11,615 bases of DNA from Baffinella frigidus (GCA_026770585.1 MU646407.1:614395-626009); one strand, 5' to 3'; shown: positions 1 to 6,476, counted from the first letter of the stretch. Translations and numbers: made by a program. Notes: a model not told the origin generated them from the sequence alone.

Positions 1-270
1 CCACTTCTCCTGACTTGGCAAAAGTACTGTTTTTGATCTTTTCGTCCGAGCCGCAACCCCCTGCACGCCAGCTGCCATGCTTGGAACCCTGCGACCTCGG
101 GTCCTGGTCCAAGAGGCTCGGGACTTAGAACTCTAGAACGCGGGGCTTACTATTTTGCGGGTGGGGCCAGTTCCGCCAGCTATCCAGCTATCATACTGGA
201 TTCTCTGTGGCTACTTGTCAGTAGCTGGCTGCGGTGAGAAGGCAGACTGACTCTCTGTGGGGGCTGGCAG
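1..270. other. 5' flank, no supported gene
   Basis: I see no convincing coding region here. The sequence has a strong donor-like site (GCG then GTGAGAAGG) near 234 and an acceptor-like CTGGCAG ending at 270. The stretch could therefore be the end of one exon plus a short intron, or a 5' leader. CTCTCTGTGG or a close match recurs near 201 and 251. No promoter element could be assigned with confidence. Confidence 0.3.
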
Positions 271-997
271 TCCGCGGTGACCGTCGACTACCCCGAGCGC
301 GCCCCGGACCAGCTTACCCGGACAGAGCTGGTTGACGTTTCCCGCAGCACAACCGCGCGGTCGCAGTCGGCATCGAGCGCCGGCGGGCGGCCTCACGCGC
401 GCGCTCCCCGCCCTTTCAGCGCGCAGAACCGCCTGCTCAACTCCCCACCGGTTCTCACCCCGATACCGCGCGAGCCATTCACCGCGAGCGACACCGTCGC
501 GAAAAGCGCTGTCCCTTCCTTCCCCAACATCGCAGACGACCCCCGCACCTCCAAAAAAGGCACCTTCACAACTTTTTGGGGCGGTGCCGAGATCGCTGAG
601 GCCGGCGGGGAGACCGCGCGCAGCGGCGCCACCACCTCACGGGACTCCCGCGCGCACATCTCCGAGCTCGCCGCCCCTGACGCCGCCACCCCCGGGTGGA
701 CCACGGCCCGCTCCGCAACCTCCTCGCGCAACAGCCCGCCGCCTCCAAGGAAAGGCGTCGCGGCGGGGCGCAAGCTCTGGGCCCCGGGCGCCAAACCCGC
801 CGGGCCGCCGCAGCGCCCGCCCGGCCCGCAGAAGGCTTCCACGGCGCGGGCGGGCGGGGCGGAGCATGGGAGGTCGGGTTCGGCGGAGGCTCCTCCTGGG
901 AGGGCGGCGAGCGGCGGGGCGGCGGGCGGCGGGGCGCGGGGGACGGGGCCGGGGGGGATGCGTGCGAAGCGGGGGGCGACTGCGCAGCCTCTGGCAG
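271..997 (+). CDS. Candidate 5' exon, Ser/Pro/Ala-rich disordered protein
   Basis: This is an open frame of about 240 codons between an acceptor-like CTGGCAG and a good donor, CAG|GTACC. No ATG opens it; the frame runs in from a stop at 235, so a start in an upstream exon is assumed. The first two thirds look protein-like and disordered, with stretches such as RPFSAQNRLLNSPPVLTPIP and KKGTFTTFWGGAEIAEAGG. The last third is a very G-rich CpG tract that could be non-coding or a CpG-island-like promoter with a GC-box-like GGGCGGGGC near 851. The family is not recognised. Other frames, including a 203-codon minus-strand frame, are also open because the region is GC-rich, so the strand is not certain. 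Confidence 0.35.
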
Positions 998-1001
998 GTA
1001 C

Positions 1002-1060
1002 CACCAGCCCTCAGAGTGGGAGCAAAATCGTCTCTTCACCAGCCCTCAGAGTGGGAGCAA
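1002..1060 (+). repeat. 24 bp direct repeat, two copies, 35 bp period
   Basis: CACCAGCCCTCAGAGTGGGA followed by GCAA occurs at 1002-1025 and again at 1037-1060. The following ATCGTCT/CTCGTCT is also partly repeated. It lies just inside the presumed intron after the donor at 997/998. Confidence 0.85.
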
Positions 1061-1239
1061 CTCGTCTTTTTGAGCCCTCTGATTTGTGCCGGAGGTCGTC
1101 GGAATCCGACGGCCTTCAGTACACATCATGGGGGTTGAAAAAGTCATTTGCTCCGAGCGATTTGCTCTGCTGGTGTTAGGGTGGCTGGTATCGATCGTTT
1201 GCTTGTGTGAAACGTGCAGGCAGGCGAAAACATGGACCT

Positions 1240-1643
1240 CTACCCTAACCCCAAACCCTTCACCCTCCGCCCTAAACCCCCAGCCCTAAACCCCCCACCC
1301 TAGCCCCCGACCCCTAAACACTAAACAGAAGCAGCTACGCAGAGCAACAGAAAGGTCTCTCTGTGTAGGGGTTACGTCGGCAACCCCCAAACCCTGAACC
1401 TCACACCCTAGATTAACCCCCAAACCGTACACCCCAAACCCTGAACCCTAAACAGGATCAGCGAGAGGACGAGGACCTCAACCCTAACCACCAAACCCTC
1501 CCCCCTACGCCCGCCACCCTACGCCCTCACCCCAAACCCTAAACCTTACAGGCGCAGCGCGGCGGTTAGGATTCGGCCAGAAAATCCCTTGGTAGCCCGT
1601 TGTGTGGCGACGCCCTGCACCCCACACCCCACACCTTAAACAG
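1240..1643 (+). repeat. Degenerate telomere-like tracts with candidate microexons
   Basis: CCCTAAA, CCCTAAC, CCCCAAA and CCCTGAA variants alternate with short non-repeat islands. Each island begins right after a CAG that ends a telomeric tract: 1329-1354 (AAACAG acceptor, AAAG|GTCTCT donor, reads KQLRRATE), 1456 onward (DQREDED or ISERTRT, no donor seen) and 1552-1564 (ACAG acceptor, GCG|GTTAGG donor). These may be microexons or decayed exon copies; I cannot decide which. Confidence 0.6.
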
Positions 1644-1715
1644 GCAGGGGAAGGGTGGGTACGGCGGATGAGGACTCAGACATACTCGAAGCTCTTCTGA
1701 ACCCTCCTCCTGCAA
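1644..1715 (+). CDS. Candidate exon, copy 1 of a triplicated DILEALL exon
   Basis: The acceptor is CTTAAACAG and the donor is GCAAG|GTCTTT. The frame reads DEDSDILEALLNPPPA, an acidic and leucine-rich helix. Two diverged copies follow at 1884 and 2041, and each of the first two copies is followed by an AAAGTTGAC inverted-repeat element. The CTGAACCCTCC..GAGGTC end of this copy is repeated again at 1730-1752. The exon ends in phase 2, which fits the phase-2 start of 2275. The family is not recognised. Confidence 0.4.
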
Positions 1716-1823
1716 GGTCTTTTTTCTCCTGAACCCTCCTCCCGCGAGGTCCCTCTCCTAGCTCTGCCGCAGTGTATTTGGGCTCTCGCCGGTTTGGTGT
1801 GTGCCGGGGCGCGTCTGCGGCGG

Positions 1824-1875
1824 AAAGTTGGCGGGTTTGTACCACACACCCAGCGTGTCAATTTGAGAATAGTCG
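1824..1875 (+). repeat. AAGTTGAC inverted-repeat element, copy 1
   Basis: Reads AAAGTTGGCGGGTTTGTACC, then CCCAGCGTGTCAATTTGAGA and ATAGTCGG. It is a diverged member of the family whose ends are AAGTTGAC and GTCAACTT. Confidence 0.75.
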
Positions 1876-1883
1876 GTTAACTT

Positions 1884-1953
1884 AGACATCCTCGAAGATA
1901 TCCTGAACCCTCTCCTGAACCCTCGAAACTCTCCTGAACCCTCCGCACGCGAG
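1884..1953 (+). pseudogene. Copy 2 of the triplicated DILEALL exon
   Basis: The start reads LDILEDILNPLLNP, clearly related to copy 1. CTCCTGAACCCT is internally repeated, and the copy ends at GCGAG|GTCCG. There is no clean CAG acceptor; the sequence runs straight out of inverted-repeat element copy 1 (TCGGTTAACTTA). It is probably a decayed duplicate. Confidence 0.5.
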
Positions 1954-1968
1954 GTCCGTTTCCGCTCT

Positions 1969-2021
1969 AAAGTTGACGGGGTTGTCCCGCGGCTCCGGCG
2001 TGTCACATTGCGAATATTCGG
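1969..2021 (+). repeat. AAGTTGAC inverted-repeat element, copy 2
   Basis: Begins CTCTAAAGTTGACGGGGTTG and ends GTGTCACATTGCGAATATTC then GG. It has the same orientation and the same position relative to the exon copy as copy 1. Confidence 0.75.
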
Positions 2022-2040
2022 TTAACCCGAGCGACGACGA

Positions 2041-2112
2041 TGGCCTAGACGTCCTCGACGCTCTCCTGAACCATCCTGCACCCTGAACACTCCTGAACCA
2101 TCCTGCTGCGAG
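2041..2112 (+). pseudogene. Copy 3 of the triplicated DILEALL exon
   Basis: Starting at GATGGCCTA (2038) it reads DGLDVLDALLNHPAP and then meets a stop. The 3' end again has the GCGAG|GTCC donor-like sequence. It is a diverged duplicate of 1644-1715. Confidence 0.5.
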
Positions 2113-2274
2113 GTCCCTCCCCTGCCTCCCCTCTATTTTGTGAAGCGCGCAAGTTTCTCTGTTTGTAAAGCGTAAAAAATGCGAACATCCTACACGCCAA
2201 CCCCCCACCCCCAGCCCTTAGAAACCCTCAAATGGGAAAACCCTCAAACCCTTTCCCCTAAATACCCAAAACAG

Positions 2275-2365
2275 GCCGCCAACAGCGCCGGGGCGCATCC
2301 GAGCGGGGGGCGCGAAGGGAGGCGGGCGCTGGGGGGGCTTCCGGCTGATCGGCCCTGGAGAGGAG
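2275..2365 (+). CDS. Candidate Gly/Arg-rich exon
   Basis: The acceptor AAAACAG follows a telomere-like tract and the donor is GAG|GTGTTG. With a phase-2 start it is 1 + 30 codons and reads RIRAGG..GRWGGFRLIGPGEE, ending in phase 0. The phase-2 start suits the AG-ending DILEALL exon upstream. GC-rich composition keeps other frames open as well. No family is recognised; the Gly/Arg-rich character suggests a disordered linker. Confidence 0.4.
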
Positions 2366-2611
2366 GTGTTGCACTCCTGCGCACGTACGAAACATCCCAC
2401 CCCCCCACACCCTCAGTGGGCTTCGACGGAGATTTCGAAATTCCGGTGAATGCGATGTGTTTGTGCAGAGCGGTTGTTGGTTAGTACCGGGGGTGTAGAT
2501 GAACATCAGCTGGAGTTTCACAGGTCCTGAACCGCGAGTCGTGGTCCAGGACATCGTATATCTAATCGCATATCGCGCATCGCATATCCAACACTCTCAC
2601 GTGAGACGCAG
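2366..2611. other. Intergenic or intronic, no clear exon
   Basis: A CACAG acceptor near 2522 is followed by a short frame, VLNRESWSR, without a GT donor in a suitable place. At 2549-2590 the sequence is built of local ATCGCATAT/ATCGCGCATCGCATAT repeats. Nothing else is supported. Confidence 0.3.
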
Positions 2612-2652
2612 GAGAGCCGCGAGCCGCGCTCCTCCCTCACCTCCACGCACCG
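2612..2652 (+). pseudogene. Decayed upstream copy of the EPRSS exon
   Basis: GACGCAG is followed by GAGAGCCGCG, the same start as the exon at 2784. The donor position reads CACC|GGAACC instead of GCG|GTTAAA, so the donor GT is missing. A telomere-like tract separates it from the second copy. Confidence 0.5.
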
Positions 2653-2700
2653 GAACCCTGAAGCATCCAGCGTGTCGGGCGTGTAACACCCTCAAGGACG

Positions 2701-2781
2701 AACCTTGCACCCTAAGTCCTGAACCCTGAACCCTGAACCCTAATACCTAAACCTTGAACCCTAAACCCTAAACCCTACACC
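2701..2781 (+). repeat. Telomere-like tract between two exon copies
   Basis: CCCTGAA and CCCTAAA variants run up to the ACCAG acceptor at 2783. The tract lies between the two copies of the GAGAGCCGCG exon. Confidence 0.85.
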
Positions 2782-2783
2782 AG

Positions 2784-2818
2784 GAGAGCCGCGTTCATCC
2801 CACTCCTCATTCCATGCG
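2784..2818 (+). CDS. Candidate Ser-rich exon (EPRSSHSSFHA)
   Basis: The exon lies between the acceptor CTACACCAG and the donor GCG|GTTAAAC. It is 35 nt, starts with two bases completing a codon and ends in phase 0, reading EPRSSHSSFHA. Phase 0 and the Ser-rich character match the next exon at 3095, which starts in phase 0 with a Ser/Pro-rich frame. That match is the reason for this frame choice. Confidence 0.45.
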
Positions 2819-3090
2819 GTTAAACCCTAACCCCGAACCCCTAAACCCTAGCCCCTAAACCCTAACCCCTAAACCCGAACCCCTAAACCCTCACCCCTAA
2901 ACCCTCACCCCTAAACCCTAACCCCTAAACCCTAACCCCTAAACCCTAACCCCTAAACCCTAACCCCCAAACCCCAATCCCTAAACCCTAACCCCTCAAC
3001 CCCAAACCCCAAATCCTAACCCCTAACCCTGAACCCCGAACCCCTCACCCCTCACCCCTAACCCCTAACCCCTAACCTCTAACCCCTGAC
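2819..3090 (+). repeat. Longest telomere-like tract of the window
   Basis: About 270 bp of CCCTAAAC-type repeats, mostly 8-mers of the CCCCTAAA type and 14-15 bp compound units (CCCTAACCCCTAAA). Drift to CCCCAAA, CCCTGAA and CCCCTCA rises towards the 3' end. It stops at the CCCAG acceptor of the exon at 3095. It is internal, between coding islands, so it is not a chromosome end. Confidence 0.9.
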
Positions 3091-3094
3091 CCAG

Positions 3095-3264
3095 GCGCCC
3101 TCCCCCACCTCCTCCCGCTCCCCATCCAAATCATCCTACTCCCCTTCCAAATCCTCGCACTCGCCCTCCTACTCCCCCTCCAAGTCCTCCCACTTCGAGG
3201 GCGGCGACCACTTCCAAAGCGGCAGCTTCCAAAGCGGCCACTTCCAGAACGACGCGCTGCAAAA
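3095..3264 (+). CDS. Exon with SPSKSS repeats and FQSG repeats
   Basis: The acceptor GACCCAG directly follows the long telomere-like tract. The frame is low-complexity but ordered: SPSKSSY, SPSKSSH, SPSY, SPSKSSH, then HFEGGDHFQSGSFQSGHFQN, ending DALQ. Ser-Pro-Ser-Lys motifs are typical of phosphorylated, disordered tails and resemble degenerate polymerase-II tail heptads, but this is not evidence of that function. The likely donor AAAA|GTCACT is weak. The frame stays open to a stop at 3419, through the first 63 bp repeat, so the 3' boundary is uncertain. The minus strand is also open here, but its codon pattern makes no repeat sense. Confidence 0.55.
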
Positions 3265-3295
3265 GTCACTTCTGCACCCCTCTCCGGGCCGGGCG

Positions 3296-3358
3296 CGCTC
3301 GCGGGAGGGCCATTCTGAGGCGGGGACCCGCGCGCGGGTTCGAGGGTACGATCACGCT
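3296..3358 (+). repeat. 63 bp direct repeat, copy 1
   Basis: Runs from CGCTCGCGGGAGGGCCATTC to GGTTCGAGGGTACGATCACG then CT. It matches copy 2 with only a few mismatches at 260 bp spacing. In the frame of the upstream exon it reads RSREGHSEAGTRARVRGYDH. Confidence 0.85.
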
Positions 3359-3555
3359 TCCCCCTTTTTTTTGTCCACGCCAGGCCATAAGCCGAAATTT
3401 TGGACACACGTCTTATTTTAAAGTTTGCACCCGGATCCGAAATTTTGTATTCGGGTCGGACGTGGAAAGGACAAGGAGTTGCGTCTTACCGGGTCAGTAC
3501 GCACCATTTGTACCACGATAACGAAACGTTGCGTTGTGAAATTCCTACGTATGCC

Positions 3556-3618
3556 CGCTCGCGGGAGGGCCATTCGGAGGCGGGGACGCGCGCCCAGGTT
3601 CGAGGGTACGATCACGCT
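3556..3618 (+). repeat. 63 bp direct repeat, copy 2
   Basis: Second copy of the 3296 repeat. It is also in an open frame (RSREGHSEAGTRAQVRGYDH) that runs from 3400 to a stop at 3762, but in a different frame from copy 1 because the spacing is not a multiple of three. CCGAAATTTTG is also repeated between the two copies, near 3391 and 3438. Confidence 0.85.
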
Positions 3619-3903
3619 CCCCTTTTCAAGTATATGATTTTTTATGAGTATTATGTATTTTTTGAAACCGAGGAGCCGCGCGCTGACGTTTCCCCTTGGT
3701 TTTTATTTATTTATTGGGATAAGGTCTGCAGGGTCTCATGTGTCAGATTTACTACCCAATAGTGTTCGCCACCTGACGCTTGTTCACCATCCACTGATGC
3801 GTATTGCAGCACGTGTATTGGCTTCCATGACCTCTCTCGAGGTAGTGCTCTGGCACAGCATCGGTGGGAGTGCATACAGGGGGGCCGTGTTGGTATTAAT
3901 CAT
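3619..3903. other. AT-richer stretch, no supported gene
   Basis: Base composition changes sharply to AT-rich, for example TTTTTATGAGTATTATGTAT and TTTTTATTTATTTATTG. Short frames are open but none shows splice sites or composition like the exon chain. It may be a degraded insertion or intron sequence. Confidence 0.35.
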
Positions 3904-3927
3904 CGTCTCTCTCTCTCTCTCTCTCTC
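3904..3927. repeat. CT microsatellite
   Basis: An uninterrupted CT run directly before the head-to-head telomeric junction. Confidence 0.9.
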
Positions 3928-3930
3928 AAG

Positions 3931-4060
3931 TTTAGGGTTTAGGGTTTGCCCATAACCCATACCCATAACCCATAACCCATAACCCATTACCCATCACACA
4001 TAACCCTTAACACATAACCCATAACGTCTAAACCCCATACCCCATACTCTAAACCTTGAT
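3931..4060. repeat. Head-to-head telomere-like junction with CCCATAA variant
   Basis: TTTAGGGTTTAGGGTTT is followed directly by CCCATAACCCATAACCCATA-type repeats, so the G-strand motif switches to the C-strand motif near 3948. The C-strand side uses a CCCATAA variant, with CCCATTA and CACATAA, almost unknown elsewhere in the window. It then fades into AACCCCATACCCC. Confidence 0.85.
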
Positions 4061-4069
4061 CGCTCGCAG

Positions 4070-4125
4070 GGTGGATCGACCAAACCGGTTCCAGCCGCTT
4101 CCGCCGCACTGGACCCCTGTCCCCG
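4070..4125 (+). CDS. Exon (WIDQTGSSRFRRTGPLSP)
   Basis: The exon lies between the acceptor CGCTCGCAG and the donor CCCCG|GTACT. It is 56 nt. Read with two leading bases completing a codon it gives WIDQTGSSRFRRTGPLSP and ends in phase 0, which joins to the phase-0 exon at 4453. The other frame, VDRPNRFQPLPPHWTPVP, would meet a stop after joining, so it is disfavoured. It lies at the start of the phase-compatible exon chain. Confidence 0.5.
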
Positions 4126-4207
4126 GTACTTCTTTCCACCCTAAACCCCAATCCCTAATGAACCCTAAACCCTGAACCCTGAACCCTGAACCGGGACAGG
4201 GGTCCAG
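4109..4207. repeat. 15 bp inverted repeat around a telomere-like tract
   Basis: CTGGACCCCTGTCCC at 4109-4123 lies inside the exon and its exact reverse complement at 4193-4207. Between them is the donor of exon 4070 and a tract of CCCTAAA/CCCTGAA repeats (4140-4190). The pre-mRNA could form a hairpin with the exon end and the donor at its base. Confidence 0.8.
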
Positions 4208-4315
4208 GATTGAGGCTCAAACCCCTCTGCGCGGTGTTCGCTGGTGTTGCCCACGCACACACACAGACGTTTTCTGTGCAGCGCACGGTGCTCACGTTTG
4301 GCGTTGTTTGATTGG

Positions 4316-4439
4316 TCTCCTGCCAAAAGTAAAAAAAGTGACTTGTTCAAAAGTGACAAAAGCAACTTTTCAAAAAGTCACTGTGACATACTTTTAACGA
4401 AAGTGACGAATTTTAACAATAGTGGCTTTTGGCAGGAGA
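4316..4439. mobile_element. MITE-like element, 14 bp perfect terminal inverted repeats
   Basis: TCTCCTGCCAAAAG at 4316-4329 is matched exactly by its reverse complement at 4426-4439, giving an element of 124 bp. The interior is AT-richer and built of AAAGTGAC/GTCAC words in both orientations, so much of it could fold. No open frame is seen. It ends 13 bp before the exon at 4453. No clear target duplication was found. Confidence 0.75.
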
Positions 4440-4452
4440 ACGCGGGGAGCAG

Positions 4453-4504
4453 GATGACGCGTTCGACGCGCGCGCGACCGTTGCTTGGGCCGCCAAATTC
4501 ACCG
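4453..4504 (+). CDS. Exon (DDAFDARATVAWAAKFT)
   Basis: The acceptor GGGGAGCAG and the donor ACCG|GTGACT give 52 nt, with a phase-0 start and one base left over. It reads DDAFDARATVAWAAKFT, and the leftover G completes a Gly codon with the GA that opens exon 4920, so the phases agree. The donor region is repeated downstream as a tandem array. The family is not recognised. Confidence 0.65.
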
Positions 4505-4745
4505 GTGACTCCACGTCCCACTTCACGTCCTTTTTTCCTGTCTTTCTATTGTTTGGTCTATTTTGTGGGCCACGGGTGACTGACTACACGTCCCTGGGGG
4601 CGGTCTTTCTATTGTTTGGTCTTTCCATTGGGTGTATCATGTATCATTGCGTAGACCGAAAAGTTCACGGGTGACTACACGTCCCACTACACGTCCCCGT
4701 ATGCGGTCTTTCTATTATTTAGTCTTTCTATTGTGTGGGTCACGT
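4501..4745 (+). repeat. Three tandem units that repeat the exon's 5' splice site
   Basis: The units begin at 4501, 4571 and 4667, each with CACCGGTGACT/CACGGGTGACT, then ACACGTCCC, GTCTTTCTATTGTTTGGTCT and TGTGGG. The first unit contains the real donor of exon 4453, so two extra donor-like copies lie in the intron. Spacing is about 70-96 bp. Confidence 0.8.
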
Positions 4746-4823
4746 TTGGAGATATTGGCCACTTTTGGAAACACACAAAATCTTTTTGGAGAAACGCAGG
4801 GACCCGGTGGGGTCCGACTAAAA

Positions 4824-4907
4824 ATGCCCTAAACCCTAAACTCTTAATCCTAAACCCTAAATCCTAAACCCTAAACCCTAAACCCTAAACCTCACCCCCC
4901 AAACCCT
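4824..4907 (+). repeat. Telomere-like tract before exon 4920
   Basis: CCCTAAA repeats, near perfect, followed by CCCAAACCCTTCTCCTCCGCAG, so the tract together with a pyrimidine run forms the acceptor region. Confidence 0.9.
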
Positions 4908-4919
4908 TCTCCTCCGCAG

Positions 4920-5020
4920 GAATCCGGCCAGCGAAGTTTTTCGAGCAGCGCCCGAGAACGGGGGGGGCGGCGAGACACGGCCCCGGGGACATGCTGTTCA
5001 ACAACATGGGCGGCCAGCAG
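4920..5020 (+). CDS. Exon (IRPAKFFEQRP..HGPGDMLFNNMGGQQ)
   Basis: The exon lies between the acceptor CTCCTCCGCAG and the donor CAGCAG|GTGCAAG. It is 101 nt: two bases complete a codon with exon 4453, then 33 codons follow, ending in phase 0. It reads IRPAKFFEQRPRTGG, then ARHGPGDMLFNNMGGQQ. A decayed duplicate with the same order lies at 5137-5218. This is one of the best-supported exons because the start phase, the end phase and the duplicate all agree on the frame. No family is recognised. Confidence 0.75.
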
Positions 5021-5043
5021 GTGCAAGAAACCGTTCTTGGTGT

Positions 5044-5127
5044 TTGCATTTTGGGGTTTGGGGTTTGGGTTTTGGGGGTTCATGTTTGAGGGGTTCTGCC
5101 GGTGAGAGTCTGGGGTTCAGTGTTAAG
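5044..5127 (-). repeat. G-strand telomere-like tract
   Basis: TTTTGGGGTTTGGGGTTTGG and related words followed by GGGTTCATGTTTGAGGGGTT. This is one of the few places where the G-rich strand is on +. It lies between the two copies of the HGPGD exon. Confidence 0.75.
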
Positions 5128-5136
5128 GGTTGCATG

Positions 5137-5218
5137 TTTGAGGAGCGGTCGAGGATGGGGGGGGGGGGGCAGGCACGGCCCCGGGGACATGCTGTTCAAC
5201 AACATGGGTGGCGAGTAG
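5137..5218 (+). pseudogene. Decayed duplicate of exon 4920
   Basis: TTTGAGGAGCGGTCGAGGAT matches TTCGAGCAGCGCCCGAGAAC of the intact exon. A G-run of different length then shifts the frame, and HGPGDMLFNNMGG is recovered in another frame. The final CAG codon is TAG here, followed by GTACGAG. The frameshift and the stop mark it as non-functional. Confidence 0.75.
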
Positions 5219-5268
5219 GTACGAGACCTTGCACCCTACGTATTCTAGCCCTGCCCGCGTAAAATAGG

Positions 5269-5340
5269 GCTCGCCATCAAAACACATTTAGAGCAAAGAC
5301 TCCAGTACAAAAGGGCAACTGAATTTTTTTTATGGCGAGC
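5269..5340. mobile_element. Short MITE-like element
   Basis: GCTCGCCAT at 5269-5277 and ATGGCGAGC at 5332-5340 form inverted ends. The outer bases TAGG/TATCCC extend the match imperfectly, and ATCAAAA/TTTTAT adds to it inside. It is about 72 bp with no coding capacity. Confidence 0.55.
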
Positions 5341-5426
5341 TATCCCCTAAGCCCTGACCCCCATTTGCCACGTGGGGTTTTGGTGCCCGTTCAGTAGACT
5401 CGCCCCAATCACCATCGCTTACCCCC

Positions 5427-5550
5427 AGTTGCTTAAACCCTCAGACCTAAAACCTAAGCCCTAAACCCTAAACCCTAAACCTCAAACCCTTGACCCTTAA
5501 CCCTTAACCCTTAACCCCAAACCCCAAACCCTAAACCCTAAACCCTACAC
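5427..5550 (+). repeat. Telomere-like tract before exon copy 5558
   Basis: CCCTAAA, CCCTTAA and CCCCAAA variants end in CCCTACACCCCTCAG, the acceptor of the decayed exon copy at 5558. Confidence 0.9.
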
Positions 5551-5557
5551 CCCTCAG

Positions 5558-5613
5558 GCATGGAAGAAGCGGGAGCTAGCGAACATGAAGGGAAAGGGCA
5601 AGGGGGGGGGGGG
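5558..5613 (+). pseudogene. Truncated upstream copy of exon 5869
   Basis: Reads AWKKRELANMKGKGKG, with Met for the Lys of the intact copy. It runs into a 12-13 base G-run where the intact exon continues GGGGAGGAAGCC. The 3' third and the donor are lost and a telomere-like sequence follows. Confidence 0.75.
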
Positions 5614-5692
5614 CTACACCCTAAATCCTAAAACATAAAACATACGCCCCAACCCTACAATATCAAAACCCTGAACCTTAATGTCCCCTCCT

Positions 5693-5824
5693 CTTAGCAG
5701 CCACCGGAGGCTTCACGATACAGTCCATCCAAACAATTTGAACTTGAATATTGTCCATTGCCCTAGAACCTTACCGGAATTTCACCTTGCATTCAAGGTG
5801 AAAATGTCCTCGGTCGCTGCTAAG
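5693..5824. mobile_element. MITE-like element with an inner perfect hairpin
   Basis: CTTAGCAGCCACCGGAGG at 5693-5710 pairs with CCTCGGTCGCTGCTAAG at 5808-5824, with few mismatches. Inside, TTTCACCTTG (5780-5789) and CAAGGTGAAA (5794-5803) form a 10 bp stem with a 4-base loop. It lies between the truncated and intact copies of the AWKKREL exon. Confidence 0.7.
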
Positions 5825-5868
5825 TGGAACCCCTAACCTTGAAACACTAAAATACTCTCGAAACGCAG

Positions 5869-5952
5869 GCATGGAAGAAGCGGGAGTTAGCGAACAAGAA
5901 GGGAAAGGGCAAGGGGGAGGAAGCCGAGACGATGGTCGGAAAAGACGTGCCG
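5869..5952 (+). CDS. Lys-rich exon (AWKKRELANKK..MVGKDVP)
   Basis: The acceptor is CGAAACGCAG and the donor CCG|GTAAAC. It is exactly 28 codons, phase 0 at both ends, reading AWKKRELANKKGKGKG then EEAETMVGKDVP. The strongly basic first half followed by an acidic stretch suggests a nucleic-acid- or tubulin-binding linker, but this is only inference. A truncated copy lies 311 bp upstream. Phases agree with 4920-5020 and 6480-6632. Confidence 0.75.
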
Positions 5953-5957
5953 GTAAA

Positions 5958-6476
5958 CTCCAAACCCTCAACCCCAAACCCTAAACCCCAAACCCTTAAC
6001 CCCAAACCCTAAACCCCCAACCCTAAACCTGAAACCGTAAGTGACTGAAAAGCAAAAACACTCTCTACACTCTGAACCATGAACTCCAAACCCTAAACTC
6101 TAAATCCTCCCTCTCTCACTATACCCTAAACCCTGAACCTCCTCTCGATCACCATACCCTAAACCCTAAACCCCCTCTCGCTCACCATACCCTAAACCCT
6201 CGACCTTAAATCCCCTCATGCAAACACCCTACACCCTACACCCTTAACCTTAAACCCGTAACCCTTAACCCTAAACCCTGAACCCTAATTCATAAACCCC
6301 AAACCCCAAACCCTAAACCCCAAATCCTTATCCATTCAACCCTTTTCAAACTTAACCTTACACGTACAACTCTCAGACCCCAAACCCTTAACCCCAAACC
6401 CTTAACCCCAACCCCCAAACCCCAAACCCCAAACCCCAAACCCCAAACCCCAAACCCCAAACCCTAAACCCTAACA
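5958..6476 (+). repeat. 500 bp telomere-like intron
   Basis: Almost the whole interval between exon 5869 and exon 6480 is degenerate CCCTAAA/CCCCAAA/CCCTTAA. A sub-repeat, CTCTCGMTCACCATACCCTAAACC, occurs two or three times near 6110-6200, and a run of at least eight CCCCAAA units lies at 6415-6465. The tract ends CCCTAAACCCTAACACAG, so the acceptor is made of telomere-like sequence. Confidence 0.9.

Noticed and set aside
393-1004. Minus-strand 203-codon open frame with an ATG
   Set aside because: It is Pro/Ala/Arg-rich as expected of any frame in this GC-rich tract, has no splice or homology support, and lies opposite a frame that looks more protein-like.
2819-3090. True chromosome end
   Set aside because: The tract is degenerate, internal and followed by a coding exon right at its CAG, so it is interstitial.
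3072-3407. Minus-strand 111-codon frame
   Set aside because: It is the complement of the SPSKSS exon; its Arg/Gly repeats arise from the plus-strand Ser/Pro repeats.
3400-3762. 120-codon plus-strand gene
   Set aside because: It crosses the 63 bp repeat into AT-rich sequence with no splice signals and shows low-complexity, non-conserved-looking composition. Only the repeat part recurs.
4070-4125. VDRPNRFQPLPPHWTPVP frame
   Set aside because: Joining this frame to exon 4453 gives an immediate stop, while the WIDQTG frame joins cleanly.
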